Below, piece after piece: positions 37,572 to 47,361 of a DNA stretch of 64,000 nt (the first letter of the stretch is position 1; each line of letters starts with the position of its first letter). This stretch comes from Metabacillus sp. FJAT-52054 (lineage in GTDB: Bacteria; Bacillota; Bacilli; Bacillales; Bacillaceae). The DNA lies in assembly GCF_037201815.1 (NCBI RefSeq), contig NZ_CP147407.1:1930723-1994722 (forward strand), given 5' to 3'. A program made the translations under genes and the position numbers. Under the pieces are notes generated by a model. It did no database searches and was not told the origin of the DNA. It was given only the letters and a program-made list of their open reading frames with translations.

Positions 37572-37598
37572 GCGTCTTTTTAGGCGCTATTTTTTTTG
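37572..37598 (+). terminator. Terminator after korB
   Basis: GCGTCT pairs with AGGCGC (one G-U pair) around a four-T loop, and TATTTTTTTT follows. The stem is short but the T-tract is strong. Confidence 0.65.
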
Positions 37599-37711
37599 AA
37601 CACTATGTTTACCTCTAATGTTGATATTAGACCATTTTAGACCAATTGATTGTTGCATTTAACGAAGACATAAATGAACACAAACTAATTTGATGAAGAG
37701 GTGTTTTGAAA

Positions 37712-38128
37712 ATGGCATTAACGTCCGCATTCACGAGTTTCAACCTGCCTGTAAAAAACGTAGAACAATCGAAAACGTTCTTCACCGGACTCGGATTCGA
37801 GCTCAACCCGCAATTCCCTGAGAACGAGAATTCGGTAGCCATCGTGATCGGCGACAACCAGCAGGTCATGCTGATCAATCAAGCATTCTTTAATACGCTC
37901 ACTGAGAAGGAATCCGTCGATACGAGCAAGTATGCGCAGATGACGATCGCATTGGCCTTCGAGAGCCGGGAAAAGGTCGATGAAATCGTGAATACCGCGG
38001 TCTCCTTGGGCGGGAAATTACACGCTGATCCTGAAGATCATGGGTTCATGTATCATTGGGGCTTCGTGGACTTGGACGGCCATCTGTGGGCCATTAACTA
38101 TATGAACATGGATGCGGCACAAGGCTAA
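37712..38128 (+). CDS. VOC-family (glyoxalase/bleomycin-resistance fold) protein
   Basis: The 138-residue protein has the paired beta-alpha-beta-beta-beta modules of the vicinal oxygen chelate superfamily: VKNVEQSKTFFTGLGFEL near residues 12-29 and DPEDHGFMYHWGFVDLDGHLW near the C-terminus, split over two strands. Start is ATG 37712, eight bases after AGAGGTG; TTG 37706 is too close. Its codons are visibly richer in G/C at third positions (CTC, ATC, GGC, GAG) than neighbours, suggesting recent transfer. The function of this subgroup is unknown. Confidence 0.8.
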   Translation: MALTSAFTSFNLPVKNVEQSKTFFTGLGFELNPQFPENENSVAIVIGDNQQVMLINQAFFNTLTEKESVDTSKYAQMTIALAFESREKVDEIVNTAVSLGGKLHADPEDHGFMYHWGFVDLDGHLWAINYMNMDAAQG

Positions 38129-38165
38129 GGCTAACGGAGAGCAAGGTCGCACTATTATTCAAAAA

Positions 38166-38200
38166 GAAAGACGCCGGGCATCTTCTTCGGCGTCTTCTTC
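38166..38200 (+). terminator. Terminator after the VOC gene
   Basis: AGACGCCG (38169-38176) pairs with CGGCGTCT (38188-38195), followed by TCTTC. The T-tract is poor but the stem is stable. Confidence 0.7.
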
Positions 38201-38203
38201 GCT

Positions 38204-38560
38204 ATGAAGAGTCTTATTCGGTGTAGGCTTTATAATGGCGGAATTGGAGCTTTCCGCGTAGCACGTTCAAATGACCTGCGTCTCATTCAATGGATCGACG
38301 AAAGCAATATTCACTCTTCTTCCGTCTTCCATGGTGCAGCCGGTCGCCTCATGCCGATTCACGTCATCGTGGTCTCCGCTAAAATCAAAGTCCATGCTGC
38401 AATGGCGTCAGGCAGGGTCGAACAGGTGCGGAGTTTGGATTCAGGTTGGAGGCAATTCGATAGAATCAATTTTTGAACGAGGAGTCATTCAAAGCATCAG
38501 TGAGCCTCATCCATTTTTTTCAATCCATAGGTGAATCATCTCCGAACTATGATTGCATCT
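38204..38560. other. Non-coding stretch with possible gene debris
   Basis: This 350-base stretch after the VOC gene shares its GC-rich composition but has no open frame with a ribosome binding site. On the minus strand 38395-38267 encodes 42 residues (starting MDFDFSGDHDDVNRHEATGC) after an upstream in-frame stop; it may be a remnant. I cannot name the parent gene. Towards 38640 the sequence becomes AT-rich and leads into the tdh upstream region. Confidence 0.4.
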
Positions 38561-38765
38561 CTACTAAAAGAGGAATCGTTCGCGTTTTTCAAATATCAAC
38601 AGTTTAATTTAAAAATAGTCTTTTTGAAAAGAAAAAAAATATCGAAAATTTTATTAGGTGTGTTCATGTGTCCGTATGGAGTGGACTGACATCTTTACTT
38701 CCTCTTCGCTGTAATGATAGAATTTCATTGTAGTTACAGTTTCATTGAACGGGAGAGTGTTCACC

Positions 38766-39806
38766 ATGAATGGAAAAATGAAAGCGCTTATTAAACACCA
38801 TGAAGGCTATGGAGCACAGCTGCAAATGGTGGATATTCCAGCAATAAAAGAAAACGAAGTTCTGATAAAAGTAAAAGCGACTTCAATCTGCGGAACCGAT
38901 GTTCACATTTATACATGGGATCAGTGGTCGCAAAGCCGGGTAAAACCGCCTTATGTTTTTGGCCATGAATTTTCCGGTGAAGTTATTGAGGTGGGCAGCA
39001 AGGTGACGAGTGTGGTTCTTGGTGACCACGTATCTGCTGAAACGCATTTAGTATGCGGCCAATGTCCGCAGTGTTTAACTGGAAATGCTCACATATGCAA
39101 AGAAACAAAGATTATCGGAGTGGATACGAATGGCTGTTTCGCAGAATACGTGGCCCTTCCAGCCTCCAATCTTTGGAAAAACCCGAAGGACATGCCTTGG
39201 GATGTCGCATCCATCCAGGAGCCGATGGGCAATGCGGTCCACACTGTTCTTTCTGGCGATGTAGCTGGCAAAACCGTTGCCATTATCGGATGCGGACCAA
39301 TTGGCATTATGGCAGCAGGCGTTGCAAAAGCTGCTGGAGCATCACAGGTCATTGCGTTAGATCTAAACAACTACCGTCTCGAGCTCGCTGCTGCAATGGG
39401 AGCGACGACTGCCATTAATTCAGGGGAAACCGATCCTTTGCAAAAAATTCTTGAGCTGACGAACGGCAATGGAGTGGATGTGGTCTGCGAAATGTCGGGT
39501 CATCCTGTTGCGATGGATCAAGGCTTTAAAATGGTTACGAACGGAGGACGCGTTTCCATCTTAAGTTTGCCTGTACAGCCTGTGCAGATTGATGTAACGA
39601 ATGATATTGTATTTAAGGGAATAACGGTCAAAGGTATCACAGGACGTAAAATGTACGAAACATGGCAGCAGGTTTCAAGCCTGCTGAAATCCGGGCAGGT
39701 AAATGTGGAGCCGATGATTACTCATCATCTGAAGCTTGAGGAATTTGAAGAAGGCTTTGAACTGATGATCCAGGGGAAATGCGGGAAAGTCGTATTGAAT
39801 CCATAA
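38766..39806 (+). CDS. tdh: L-threonine 3-dehydrogenase
   Basis: The enzyme oxidises threonine to 2-amino-3-oxobutyrate with NAD+. The 346-residue medium-chain dehydrogenase has the catalytic zinc site (SICGTDVH near residues 38-45; GHEFSG near 66-71), the four-cysteine structural zinc loop [15 protein letters not shown] near 97-111 and the cofactor motif GCGPIG near 175-180. ATG 38766 follows GGGAGAG; the upstream TTG at 38745 has no site. It is in an operon with kbl, which completes the conversion to glycine. Confidence 0.96.
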   Translation: MNGKMKALIKHHEGYGAQLQMVDIPAIKENEVLIKVKATSICGTDVHIYTWDQWSQSRVKPPYVFGHEFSGEVIEVGSKVTSVVLGDHVSAETHLVCGQCPQCLTGNAHICKETKIIGVDTNGCFAEYVALPASNLWKNPKDMPWDVASIQEPMGNAVHTVLSGDVAGKTVAIIGCGPIGIMAAGVAKAAGASQVIALDLNNYRLELAAAMGATTAINSGETDPLQKILELTNGNGVDVVCEMSGHPVAMDQGFKMVTNGGRVSILSLPVQPVQIDVTNDIVFKGITVKGITGRKMYETWQQVSSLLKSGQVNVEPMITHHLKLEEFEEGFELMIQGKCGKVVLNP

Positions 39807-39825
39807 TTTTATAGGAGGGTTTTTA

Positions 39826-41001
39826 ATGAAAGGTTTTGAATATTTGCAAGCAGAACTTGATCAAATGAAAGAACAGGGAACATTCCGTAAACTCATTCCG
39901 CTCCAATCGGAGCAGGGCTCAAAAGTAGTTATTGACGGCAGGGAAGTGATTCAGCTTTCATCCAACAACTACCTTGGTCTTACCTCCCATCCAAGGCTTC
40001 GTAAAGCAGCCATTGAAGCCACTGAAAAATACGGGGCTGGCACAGGCTCCGTCCGGACCATTGCCGGTACGTTTTCCATGCATGAAGAGCTGGAGAGAAA
40101 ACTTGCAGCATTTAAGCATACAGAAGCCTCACTTGTTTTCCAATCCGGGTTTACGACGAACCAAGGTGTGCTGTCATCCATCCTAACAGGTGAAGATGTT
40201 GTCATTTCGGACGCTTTAAACCACGCATCCATTATAGACGGAATCCGCCTGACAAAAGCAGCCCGCAATGTATACAAGCATGTCGATATGGAGGATCTTG
40301 AGCGTGCACTAAAAGAATCTGCGGATTACCGTGTCCGTCTCATTGTAACGGACGGTGTATTCTCGATGGACGGCAATATTGCTCCGCTTCCTCAAATCGT
40401 TGAACTCGCAGAAAAATATGATGCGCTGATCATGGTTGATGACGCACATGCTTCAGGTGTTCTTGGAGAGAATGGGAGAGGAACCGTTAATCATTTTGGT
40501 CTGGATGGCCGTGTTCACATTCAGGTTGGAACATTAAGTAAAGCGATCGGAGTGCTTGGAGGCTACGTAGCCAGTACACAAACACTGATTGACTACCTCA
40601 TCCATAAAGGCCGTCCGTTTTTATTCAGTACATCGCATCCTCCTGCTGTGACAGCAGCCTGCATCGAAGCGATCAATGTGCTTCTAGAAGAACCGGAACT
40701 CATTGAAAAGCTTTGGGATAATGCAACGTTCTTTAAAGATGGATTAACGAAACTCGGCTTTGACACAGGCAAAAGCGAAACACCGGTTACTCCTGTAATT
40801 GTTGGAGACGAAAAGAAATGTCATCAGTTTTCTGATAAGCTGCTTGAATACGGTGTATTTGCACAGGGTATCGCCTTTCCGACCGTTTCAAAAGGCCAAG
40901 CCCGCGTAAGGACAATCGTAACGGCTCAGCATTCAAAGGAAGAGCTTCAGGAAGCTTTGAATCTCTTTGAAAAAGCGGCAAAAGAATTGAACATTCTTTA
41001 A
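39826..41001 (+). CDS. kbl: Glycine C-acetyltransferase (2-amino-3-ketobutyrate CoA ligase)
   Basis: This PLP enzyme splits 2-amino-3-oxobutyrate with CoA into glycine and acetyl-CoA. The 391-residue alpha-oxoamine synthase-family protein has [14 protein letters not shown] near residues 45-58, the aspartate in [11 protein letters not shown] near 204-214 and the PLP lysine in [14 protein letters not shown] near 232-245. TAGGAGGG precedes the ATG, 20 bases after tdh. A terminator follows. Confidence 0.96.
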   Translation: MKGFEYLQAELDQMKEQGTFRKLIPLQSEQGSKVVIDGREVIQLSSNNYLGLTSHPRLRKAAIEATEKYGAGTGSVRTIAGTFSMHEELERKLAAFKHTEASLVFQSGFTTNQGVLSSILTGEDVVISDALNHASIIDGIRLTKAARNVYKHVDMEDLERALKESADYRVRLIVTDGVFSMDGNIAPLPQIVELAEKYDALIMVDDAHASGVLGENGRGTVNHFGLDGRVHIQVGTLSKAIGVLGGYVASTQTLIDYLIHKGRPFLFSTSHPPAVTAACIEAINVLLEEPELIEKLWDNATFFKDGLTKLGFDTGKSETPVTPVIVGDEKKCHQFSDKLLEYGVFAQGIAFPTVSKGQARVRTIVTAQHSKEELQEALNLFEKAAKELNIL

Positions 41002-41005
41002 GCGG

Positions 41006-41034
41006 GAGAGGGGAGCGATCCTCTCTTTTTTTCT
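41006..41034 (+). terminator. Terminator after kbl
   Basis: GAGAGG (41006-41011) pairs with CCTCTC (41020-41025) and a T-run follows. Confidence 0.85.
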
Positions 41035-41165
41035 GTATTTAAAGCGGCTTCTATTGTATGCACGCCAGTTAGAAGTTATACTTTAGTATTGATAACTTGT
41101 TTTTAATGTAATCAGTCGTTGGCTGATACAACAGATAAAAGCGGCATTTGAAAGGAGCACTCTCC

Positions 41166-42701
41166 ATGAATGAAAAACAGCGTGAAGAAAATAACCAGGT
41201 TACGCCTGAAACGAACAAAACTGAAAAAGACTACAGCAAATATTTTCAAGCGGTCTATATGCCACCTTCCTTAAAGGATGCAAAAAAACGGGGCAAAGAA
41301 GACATTCAATATAAAAATGATTTTTCGATCTCAGAGGAATTCAGAGGGATGGGAAGCGGAAAGAAATTTTATATCCGTACATACGGCTGCCAAATGAATG
41401 AACATGATACAGAAGTGATGGCGGGTATTTTTACTGCACTCGGATATGAAGCGACAAATTCCACTGAGGATGCGGATGTTATTCTCTTGAATACTTGCGC
41501 TATCCGTGAAAATGCTGAAAATAAAGTGTTCGGTGAAATCGGTCATCTAAAACCATTAAAACTTAACAAGCCTGGTCTGCTCGTTGGAGTATGCGGATGC
41601 ATGTCCCAAGAGGAGTCCGTTGTTAATAAAATACTGCAAAAGCATCCTCATATCGATATGATCTTTGGAACGCATAACATCCACCGTCTTCCTCACATCC
41701 TGAAGGAAGCATATATGTCCAAAGAAATGGTCATTGAGGTTTGGTCTAAAGAAGGAGATGTAATTGAAAACCTTCCGCGAGTCAGGAAAGGTGCCATTAA
41801 GGGATGGGTAAACATTATGTACGGCTGTGATAAGTTCTGCACGTACTGTATCGTTCCCTATACGCGCGGAAAAGAACGAAGCCGCCGTCCTGAGGAAATT
41901 ATCCAGGAAGTTCGCCAGCTTGCAGCACAGGGTTATAAAGAAATTACACTCCTTGGACAGAATGTCAATGCATATGGCAAAGACTTTTCGGACCTGGATT
42001 ACGGGCTGGGAGATTTAATGGATGAACTTCATAAAATCGATATCCCAAGAATCCGCTTTACAACAAGCCATCCGCGTGACTTTGATGACAGGCTGATTGA
42101 AGTTCTTGCAAAAGGCGGAAATCTTCTCGATCATATTCATTTGCCGATCCAGTCAGGAAGCTCAGATGTGCTGAAGCTCATGGCCCGCAAATACTCTCGC
42201 GAACATTATATCGAGCTTGTGAAAAAGATAAAAACAGCGATGCCAAATGCAACTTTAACAACAGACATCATTGTCGGTTTTCCAAATGAAACTGAGGAAC
42301 AATTTGAAGAAACGCTGTCCATCTATAGAGAAATCCAGTTTGATGCGGCCTACACCTATATTTATTCTCCGCGCGAAGGCACACCTGCTGCCAAGATGCA
42401 GGATAATGTCCCGATGCGTGTTAAAAAAGACCGTCTTCAGCGTCTGAATAGCCTAGTAAATGAAATTTCTGCCAAGAAAATGCAGGAATATGAAGGGCAT
42501 GTTGTCGAAGTATTAGTTGAGGGGGAAAGCAAAAATAACCCTGATGTATTAGCCGGCTACACAGAAAAAAGCAAGCTCGTCAACTTCCGGGGACCTAGAG
42601 AAATTATTGGCCAAATCGTAAAAGTAAAAGTTACGAAAGCCAAAACATGGTCGCTGGACGGTGAGATGGCAGAAGAAGCTATAGAGGTGAACGGAAGATG
42701 A
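41166..42701 (+). CDS. miaB: tRNA-2-methylthio-N6-dimethylallyladenosine synthase
   Basis: MiaB adds the methylthio group to i6A37 of tRNA, following MiaA (encoded at 49771). The 511-residue protein has the three-cysteine methylthiotransferase domain ([34 protein letters not shown]), the radical-SAM CxxxCxxC motif in [15 protein letters not shown] near residues 222-236 and a C-terminal TRAM domain (about 445-510). The N-terminal 60 residues are a polar extension typical of Bacillus. ATG 41166 follows AAAGGAGC; it overlaps ricA by four bases. Confidence 0.97.
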   Translation: MNEKQREENNQVTPETNKTEKDYSKYFQAVYMPPSLKDAKKRGKEDIQYKNDFSISEEFRGMGSGKKFYIRTYGCQMNEHDTEVMAGIFTALGYEATNSTEDADVILLNTCAIRENAENKVFGEIGHLKPLKLNKPGLLVGVCGCMSQEESVVNKILQKHPHIDMIFGTHNIHRLPHILKEAYMSKEMVIEVWSKEGDVIENLPRVRKGAIKGWVNIMYGCDKFCTYCIVPYTRGKERSRRPEEIIQEVRQLAAQGYKEITLLGQNVNAYGKDFSDLDYGLGDLMDELHKIDIPRIRFTTSHPRDFDDRLIEVLAKGGNLLDHIHLPIQSGSSDVLKLMARKYSREHYIELVKKIKTAMPNATLTTDIIVGFPNETEEQFEETLSIYREIQFDAAYTYIYSPREGTPAAKMQDNVPMRVKKDRLQRLNSLVNEISAKKMQEYEGHVVEVLVEGESKNNPDVLAGYTEKSKLVNFRGPREIIGQIVKVKVTKAKTWSLDGEMAEEAIEVNGR

Positions 42702-43126
42702 CACGTTATTCAAAGGATGATATTGTATCCCGGGCAAAGGAACTTGCACAAATGATTTCCGAAACAGAGGAAGTCGATTTTTTCAAAAGAGCCGAGGCAC
42801 AGCTTAATGAAAACGAAAAAGTGCGCAGTATGATCGCAAGCATAAAAAGCCTGCAAAAACAGGCTGTCAATTTCCAGCATTACGGAAAAACTGAAGCATT
42901 AAAGCAAATAGAAGACAAGATTGACAGCATCCAGGAAGAACTGGATCAGCTGCCAATCATCCAGGAATTCCAGGATTCACAAATTGAAGTGAACGATTTA
43001 CTTCAGCTCGTGGCAAATACGATTTCTAATCAGGTAACGGATAAAATCATTGAAAGCACAGACGGCGACCTGCTAACCGGCGAAACGGGATCCAAGCTGA
43101 AAAACAGTCCGGGTGGAAGCTGCTGA
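42698..43126 (+). CDS. ricA: RicA (YmcA) RNA-maturation regulator
   Basis: The 142-residue protein closely matches YmcA/RicA, one of three proteins (RicA, RicF, RicT) that carry Fe-S clusters and guide RNase Y in processing of operon mRNAs; it is needed for biofilm, competence and sporulation in B. subtilis. The helical body includes [20 protein letters not shown] near residues 20-39, and a cysteine is found at the very end (GGSC). ATG overlaps the miaB stop. Its functional partner rny is 12 kb upstream in the window. Confidence 0.95.
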   Translation: MTRYSKDDIVSRAKELAQMISETEEVDFFKRAEAQLNENEKVRSMIASIKSLQKQAVNFQHYGKTEALKQIEDKIDSIQEELDQLPIIQEFQDSQIEVNDLLQLVANTISNQVTDKIIESTDGDLLTGETGSKLKNSPGGSC

Positions 43127-43144
43127 ATGGAATAATGATGAGGA

Positions 43145-43175
43145 GACTGCCGTGAGAACCGGCAGTCTTTTTTTT
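43145..43175 (+). terminator. Terminator after ricA
   Basis: GACTGCCG pairs with CGGCAGTC around TGAGAAC and a T-run follows. Confidence 0.93.
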
Positions 43176-43328
43176 ATCTATTTATTTTTCCTTTTTGAAT
43201 GGTAACAATCAAAATCTCATAAAGAACAATTCAGGTAAAGGTGCATAGGATACAAAAGAGGTTAAATGGGCTTAGCAGACCCGTTTGTGATTGGTGACTT
43301 GGTATAATTGTGACGCAAACAGGCAGAG

Positions 43329-43412
43329 TTGCTGACTAGCTGAGGGCAATTGCTGACAAATTGAGGATAATTGCTGACTAATTAAGGATAATTGCTGACT
43401 TGATCCGTCTAA
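43329..43412. repeat. 21-nt tandem repeat array, four copies
   Basis: Units start at 43329, 43350, 43371 and 43392, each beginning TTGCTGAC and the first three ending in (A/G)GGNNAA. The second and third units differ at only a few positions; the fourth is degenerate. There are no spacers, so it is not a CRISPR array. It lies in the long gene-free gap before cotE. Confidence 0.85.
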
Positions 43413-43514
43413 TATTTTCATCCATCTAATGCGTCATTCGCCGGTTTATGGTGCACCACCTAATTATAGTCCCCCTATACACCTCCACCATCTCTCAGTC
43501 CTAAACAAGCGCCC

Positions 43515-43870
43515 TCCGCTTTAAAGACCCATACATATCTAAGATCTCTGCACTACGTTTCCCTATCCAGCTCCGGGCGCTAGGCCTTCAGACGCTTCGC
43601 TCCCTCGGTCGGAGGCCCTCAGGAAGCAGGTCAGTTCTGCGTTGCGGCAGGAGGCCGCGTCTTTAGCAGAACCTCCTTACTAGTTGACGCTTCCGCTTTT
43701 CAGGCTCATACATATCTATGTTCTCTGCACTCCGTTTCTCTATCCAGCTCCAGCGGCTAGCTGTTCGGCCGCTTCACTGGCCCAGTCAAAGTCAAAGGGC
43801 GACTTTGTCAGTTCCAGCTCCACCGTCTTTCACAGCTAAACAGCCGCTTCCGCTTTTAAAAAAAAGGCAC
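43515..43870. repeat. Tandem copies of a Bacillaceae-type intergenic repeat
   Basis: A 70-base block at 43515-43584 recurs at 43692-43761 (about 80 percent identical), both starting TCCGCTTT, continuing CATACATATCTA and TCTCTGCAC and ending in CTATCCAGCTCC. A third, decayed start TCCGCTTTTAAA lies at 43849. The period is about 177 then 157 bases. The TCCAGCTCC...GCTTCCGCTTTT signature resembles widespread non-coding repeats in Bacillus genomes. The 890-base gap before cotE holds no credible gene. Confidence 0.75.
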
Positions 43871-43954
43871 ATTTTTTTGGGCTCATGCATACATATGAAA
43901 TAGGAACGTCATGGACTAAGCAGACCCTTGTCTGCGGGTTCGTGTAAATTAAAG

Positions 43955-43982
43955 CAATATCAATATTAGCCCAGCATACGAT
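43955..43982 (+). promoter_or_regulatory. Sigma-E-type promoter of cotE
   Basis: CATACGAT (43975-43982) matches the sigma-E -10 CATACAnT with one mismatch, and CAATATC (43955-43961) lies 13 bases upstream, close to the KMATATT -35 and its usual 14-base spacing. It is 33 bases before the cotE start. cotE is sigma-E controlled in B. subtilis. Confidence 0.6.
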
Positions 43983-44015
43983 GGAACGAATATTGATTGA
44001 GGAGGGTATGCTTGA

Positions 44016-44555
44016 ATGTCTGAATTCAGAGAAATTATCACAAAAGCGGTTGTTGCGAAAGGACGAAAGTTCACACAATGCACGCACACGATCTCCCCGT
44101 CTCAAAGACCTACAAGTATTTTGGGCGGCTGGATTATCAACCATAAATATGAACCCCATAAAGTTGGTAAAACAGTCGAGGTTGAAGGTACTTATGACAT
44201 TAACGTTTGGTATTCATACGATGATAACACCAAGACAGAAGTTGTGACTGAGCGGGTCAGATATGTGGATGTTGTAAAACTAAAATACAGAGATAATCAT
44301 TTTATTGATGATGAGCATGAAGTATGTGCTAAGGTTCTTCAGCAGCCGAACTGCCTGGAGGTAACCATCTCTCCAAATGGCAATAAGATTATTGTTCAGG
44401 CTGAACGGGAAGTGCTGGCTGAAGTAATCGGTGAGACGAAGGTATGTGTGGCTGTTCATCCTGACGGCTGCGAGGATGATGAGTGGGAAGAGGATTTAGA
44501 GGATGAATTTGAAGATTTGAATCCGGAGTTTTTAGCTGGAGAAGCAGAAGAGTAA
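44016..44555 (+). CDS. cotE: Outer spore coat morphogenetic protein CotE
   Basis: CotE directs assembly of the outer spore coat. The 179-residue protein is close to B. subtilis CotE (181): it starts [20 protein letters not shown], includes [14 protein letters not shown] and [13 protein letters not shown], and ends with the usual strongly acidic tail ([19 protein letters not shown]). GAGGAGGG precedes the ATG. A sigma-E-like promoter is upstream and mutS downstream, the conserved order. Confidence 0.97.
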   Translation: MSEFREIITKAVVAKGRKFTQCTHTISPSQRPTSILGGWIINHKYEPHKVGKTVEVEGTYDINVWYSYDDNTKTEVVTERVRYVDVVKLKYRDNHFIDDEHEVCAKVLQQPNCLEVTISPNGNKIIVQAEREVLAEVIGETKVCVAVHPDGCEDDEWEEDLEDEFEDLNPEFLAGEAEE

Positions 44556-44558
44556 AAG

Positions 44559-44588
44559 ACTAGGAGGGTGTCCTTCCTAGTTTTTTTG
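44559..44588 (+). terminator. Terminator after cotE
   Basis: ACTAGGA (44559-44565) pairs with TCCTAGT (44575-44581) and a run of T follows. Confidence 0.85.
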
Positions 44589-44741
44589 TTGGTAAGGATA
44601 GTTTTAGCTGAGTGAATCTTCGTCCATCTCCAGCGCTTTTGTTCTGATCCTTTTTAACAGTTCTTATCCATGTATTGGGGGTGGCCCAGTGTGTTATAAT
44701 TAAGATTGTTTTTGATTAGGATTAGGCAATGGGGGATTTAG

Positions 44742-47339
44742 ATGGCTACTTACACGCCAATGATGCAGCAATATTTAACGATTAAGGCAGATTACGAGGA
44801 TGCCTTTTTATTTTTTAGATTAGGTGATTTTTACGAAATGTTTTTTGAGGATGCCATTCGTGCTTCTCAGGAGCTTGAAATAACATTAACGAGCAGGGAC
44901 GGCGGGAGCAGTGACAGAATTCCAATGTGCGGTGTTCCCCATCACTCTGCTCCGAATTACATAGAACAGCTGATTGCTAAAGGCTATAAAGTGGCAATAT
45001 GCGAGCAAACGGAAGACCCTAAACAGGCAAAAGGTGTCGTCCGGAGAGAAGTTGTACAGCTGATCACACCCGGGACGGTTATGGACGGCAAAGGCGTTTC
45101 AGAGAAAGAGAACAATTTCCTTGTTAGTCTGACGGAGCTCGAGGATGGCTTTGGATTTGCAGTAACCGATTTAACGACTGGTGAAAACAGTGTAACGATG
45201 GCGAGCCGGTTTGATGAGGCGCTTAATGAAATGTATTCGCTTGGAGCTAAGGAGGCTGTGATTGAAAGCACTCTGCCTGAGCAGTATATAAAGTTGATGA
45301 AAGACCGGTGCAATGTGGCTGTATCCGTTGAAACAAATGATTCGCCGGCACAGATTCCAGGAGATCTTTTCGCCCGGATTCACGATCTCAACCTGCAGAG
45401 GTCCTTCGCGAGGCTTTATCATTATATTATCCGGACTCAAAAGAGGAGCCTGGATCATTTACAGGCTGTCCGTCGATATGAGCTGAAGAATTTCCTTAAA
45501 ATGGATTTATATTCCAAGAGGAATCTTGAGCTGACGGAGACGATCCGCAGCAGCGGCAGAAAAGGTTCATTGCTGTGGCTTCTGGATGAAACGAAAACGG
45601 CCATGGGCGGGCGTTTGCTGAAGCAATGGATTGACAGACCGCTTATTGACAGGCAAAAGATTGAAGAGCGGCATGAAATGGTTCAGGTTCTTTTGGAAAG
45701 GTTTTTTGAGCGTGAAGATATTAGAGAAGGCTTGAAGGAAGTATACGATTTAGAACGTCTGGCCGGAAGAGTAGCTTTCGGGAATGTAAATGCAAGAGAC
45801 ATGATTCAGCTGAAAAAATCGCTGCAGCAAGTTCCGATGCTTGCAGCTCTCGTTCAATCCCTGGACCATTCATATTCCAATAAACTGGCAGAACGCATTG
45901 ATCCTTGTGATGAGCTAAAGAACCTGCTGGAGCAGGCTCTTGTTGAGCAGCCGCCAGTCTCTGTTAAAGAGGGGAACATGATGAAAGAAGGATTCAGCGC
46001 ACAGCTCGATCAGTACCGTGATGCAAGTAAAAACGGGAAAACCTGGATTGCCGAGCTGGAAGCGAGTGAAAGAGAAAGAACAGGGATTCGTTCTTTGAAA
46101 GTGGGATTCAACCGGGTATTTGGCTATTATATCGAGATTACGAGAGCCAATCTGCAGCATTTGCCTGAAGGTCTATACGAACGCAAGCAGACGCTGACCA
46201 ATGCAGAACGGTTTATTACTCCGGATTTAAAAGAAAAAGAGGCACTCATTTTAGAAGCGGAAGAAAACATGGCAGAGCTTGAATACCAGCTTTTTAATGA
46301 GCTTAGGGAACAGGTGCGAACGTTTATTCCGAGATTGCAGACACTCGCTAAATGCATGAGCGAACTGGATGTTCTGCAATGCTTTGCAACGGTCAGTGAT
46401 AAACGCCGCTATATTAAGCCTTCTTTTTCTGATGACAGGCTTGAAGTGACAGGGGGCCGTCATCCGGTTGTTGAGAAGGTTTTGCAGTCTCAGGAATATG
46501 TGCCCAACGATTGCCGGATGGGTGATGCCAGCGGCAGAAGCATGCTGCTGATTACCGGTCCCAATATGTCCGGTAAGAGCACCTACATGAGGCAGGTAGC
46601 ATTAACGGCAATTCTTGCCCAGATTGGGTGTTTCGTTCCAGCAGAAAAAGCGGTGCTGCCGATTTTTGACCAGATTTTCACAAGAATCGGGGCAGCAGAT
46701 GATCTGATCTCAGGTCAAAGTACATTTATGGTAGAAATGCTGGAAGCGAGAAACGCGATTGTGCATGCAACGAAAAACAGCCTTATTTTGTTTGATGAAA
46801 TCGGCCGCGGTACATCGACATATGATGGAATGGCTCTTGCGCAGGCAATGATTGAATATATTCATGACAACATTGGAGCGAAGACGCTGTTTTCCACTCA
46901 TTATCATGAGCTCACGGTTTTAGACCAGCCTCTGAAATTGCTAGCCAATGTCCATGTCAGAGCAGTTGAGCGTAATGGCAAGGTTGTTTTTCTCCATAAG
47001 ATTTCTGAAGGCGCAGCCGACCGGAGCTATGGAATTCATGTTGCTGAGCTTGCGGAACTGCCTCCTGATCTCATTAAAAGAGCTCAGCAGATTTTAGAAA
47101 AGCTCGAAAATCAGCCGAAGACTCAAGTGGAAACGAGGGAGCCTGAAAAGCAGTCTGCTGTTCAGGAAGAAGAGGCACAGCTGTCCTTTTTCACGTCTGA
47201 CAAGCCTGCTAAAAAGCAGAAAAAAGAGGAAACGGCAGACAGGGTGCTTAGAGATGCCCTGCTCAATTTAAACATCCTGGAAATGACACCGCTCGAAGCG
47301 ATGAATAAACTGTTTGAACTTCAAAAAAACGCAAGATAA
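44742..47339 (+). CDS. mutS: DNA mismatch repair protein MutS
   Basis: The 865-residue protein recognises base mismatches. The N-terminal mismatch-binding domain carries the Phe-x-Glu motif in [10 protein letters not shown] near residues 28-37; the C-terminal ABC ATPase has Walker [10 protein letters not shown] near residues 606-614, FMVEMLEA, and Walker [17 protein letters not shown] near 684-699. A small C-terminal dimer or beta-clamp segment follows (QLSFF near 807). A TATAAT at 44695-44700 may be its -10. It is 22 bases upstream of mutL, forming an operon. Confidence 0.98.
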   Translation: MATYTPMMQQYLTIKADYEDAFLFFRLGDFYEMFFEDAIRASQELEITLTSRDGGSSDRIPMCGVPHHSAPNYIEQLIAKGYKVAICEQTEDPKQAKGVVRREVVQLITPGTVMDGKGVSEKENNFLVSLTELEDGFGFAVTDLTTGENSVTMASRFDEALNEMYSLGAKEAVIESTLPEQYIKLMKDRCNVAVSVETNDSPAQIPGDLFARIHDLNLQRSFARLYHYIIRTQKRSLDHLQAVRRYELKNFLKMDLYSKRNLELTETIRSSGRKGSLLWLLDETKTAMGGRLLKQWIDRPLIDRQKIEERHEMVQVLLERFFEREDIREGLKEVYDLERLAGRVAFGNVNARDMIQLKKSLQQVPMLAALVQSLDHSYSNKLAERIDPCDELKNLLEQALVEQPPVSVKEGNMMKEGFSAQLDQYRDASKNGKTWIAELEASERERTGIRSLKVGFNRVFGYYIEITRANLQHLPEGLYERKQTLTNAERFITPDLKEKEALILEAEENMAELEYQLFNELREQVRTFIPRLQTLAKCMSELDVLQCFATVSDKRRYIKPSFSDDRLEVTGGRHPVVEKVLQSQEYVPNDCRMGDASGRSMLLITGPNMSGKSTYMRQVALTAILAQIGCFVPAEKAVLPIFDQIFTRIGAADDLISGQSTFMVEMLEARNAIVHATKNSLILFDEIGRGTSTYDGMALAQAMIEYIHDNIGAKTLFSTHYHELTVLDQPLKLLANVHVRAVERNGKVVFLHKISEGAADRSYGIHVAELAELPPDLIKRAQQILEKLENQPKTQVETREPEKQSAVQEEEAQLSFFTSDKPAKKQKKEETADRVLRDALLNLNILEMTPLEAMNKLFELQKNAR

Positions 47340-47361
47340 AAAAGAAAGGAGTTGATCCAAC

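Noticed and set aside
38204..38534. Two overlapping plus-strand open frames after the VOC gene
   Set aside because: Neither has a ribosome binding site or protein-like composition, and they overlap in different frames; treated as debris.
43329..43412. CRISPR array
   Set aside because: The 21-base units follow each other directly with no unique spacers, there is no leader and no cas gene is near.
43718..43903. 61-codon frame in the gap before cotE
   Set aside because: It lies entirely inside dispersed repeat sequence and has no ribosome binding site.
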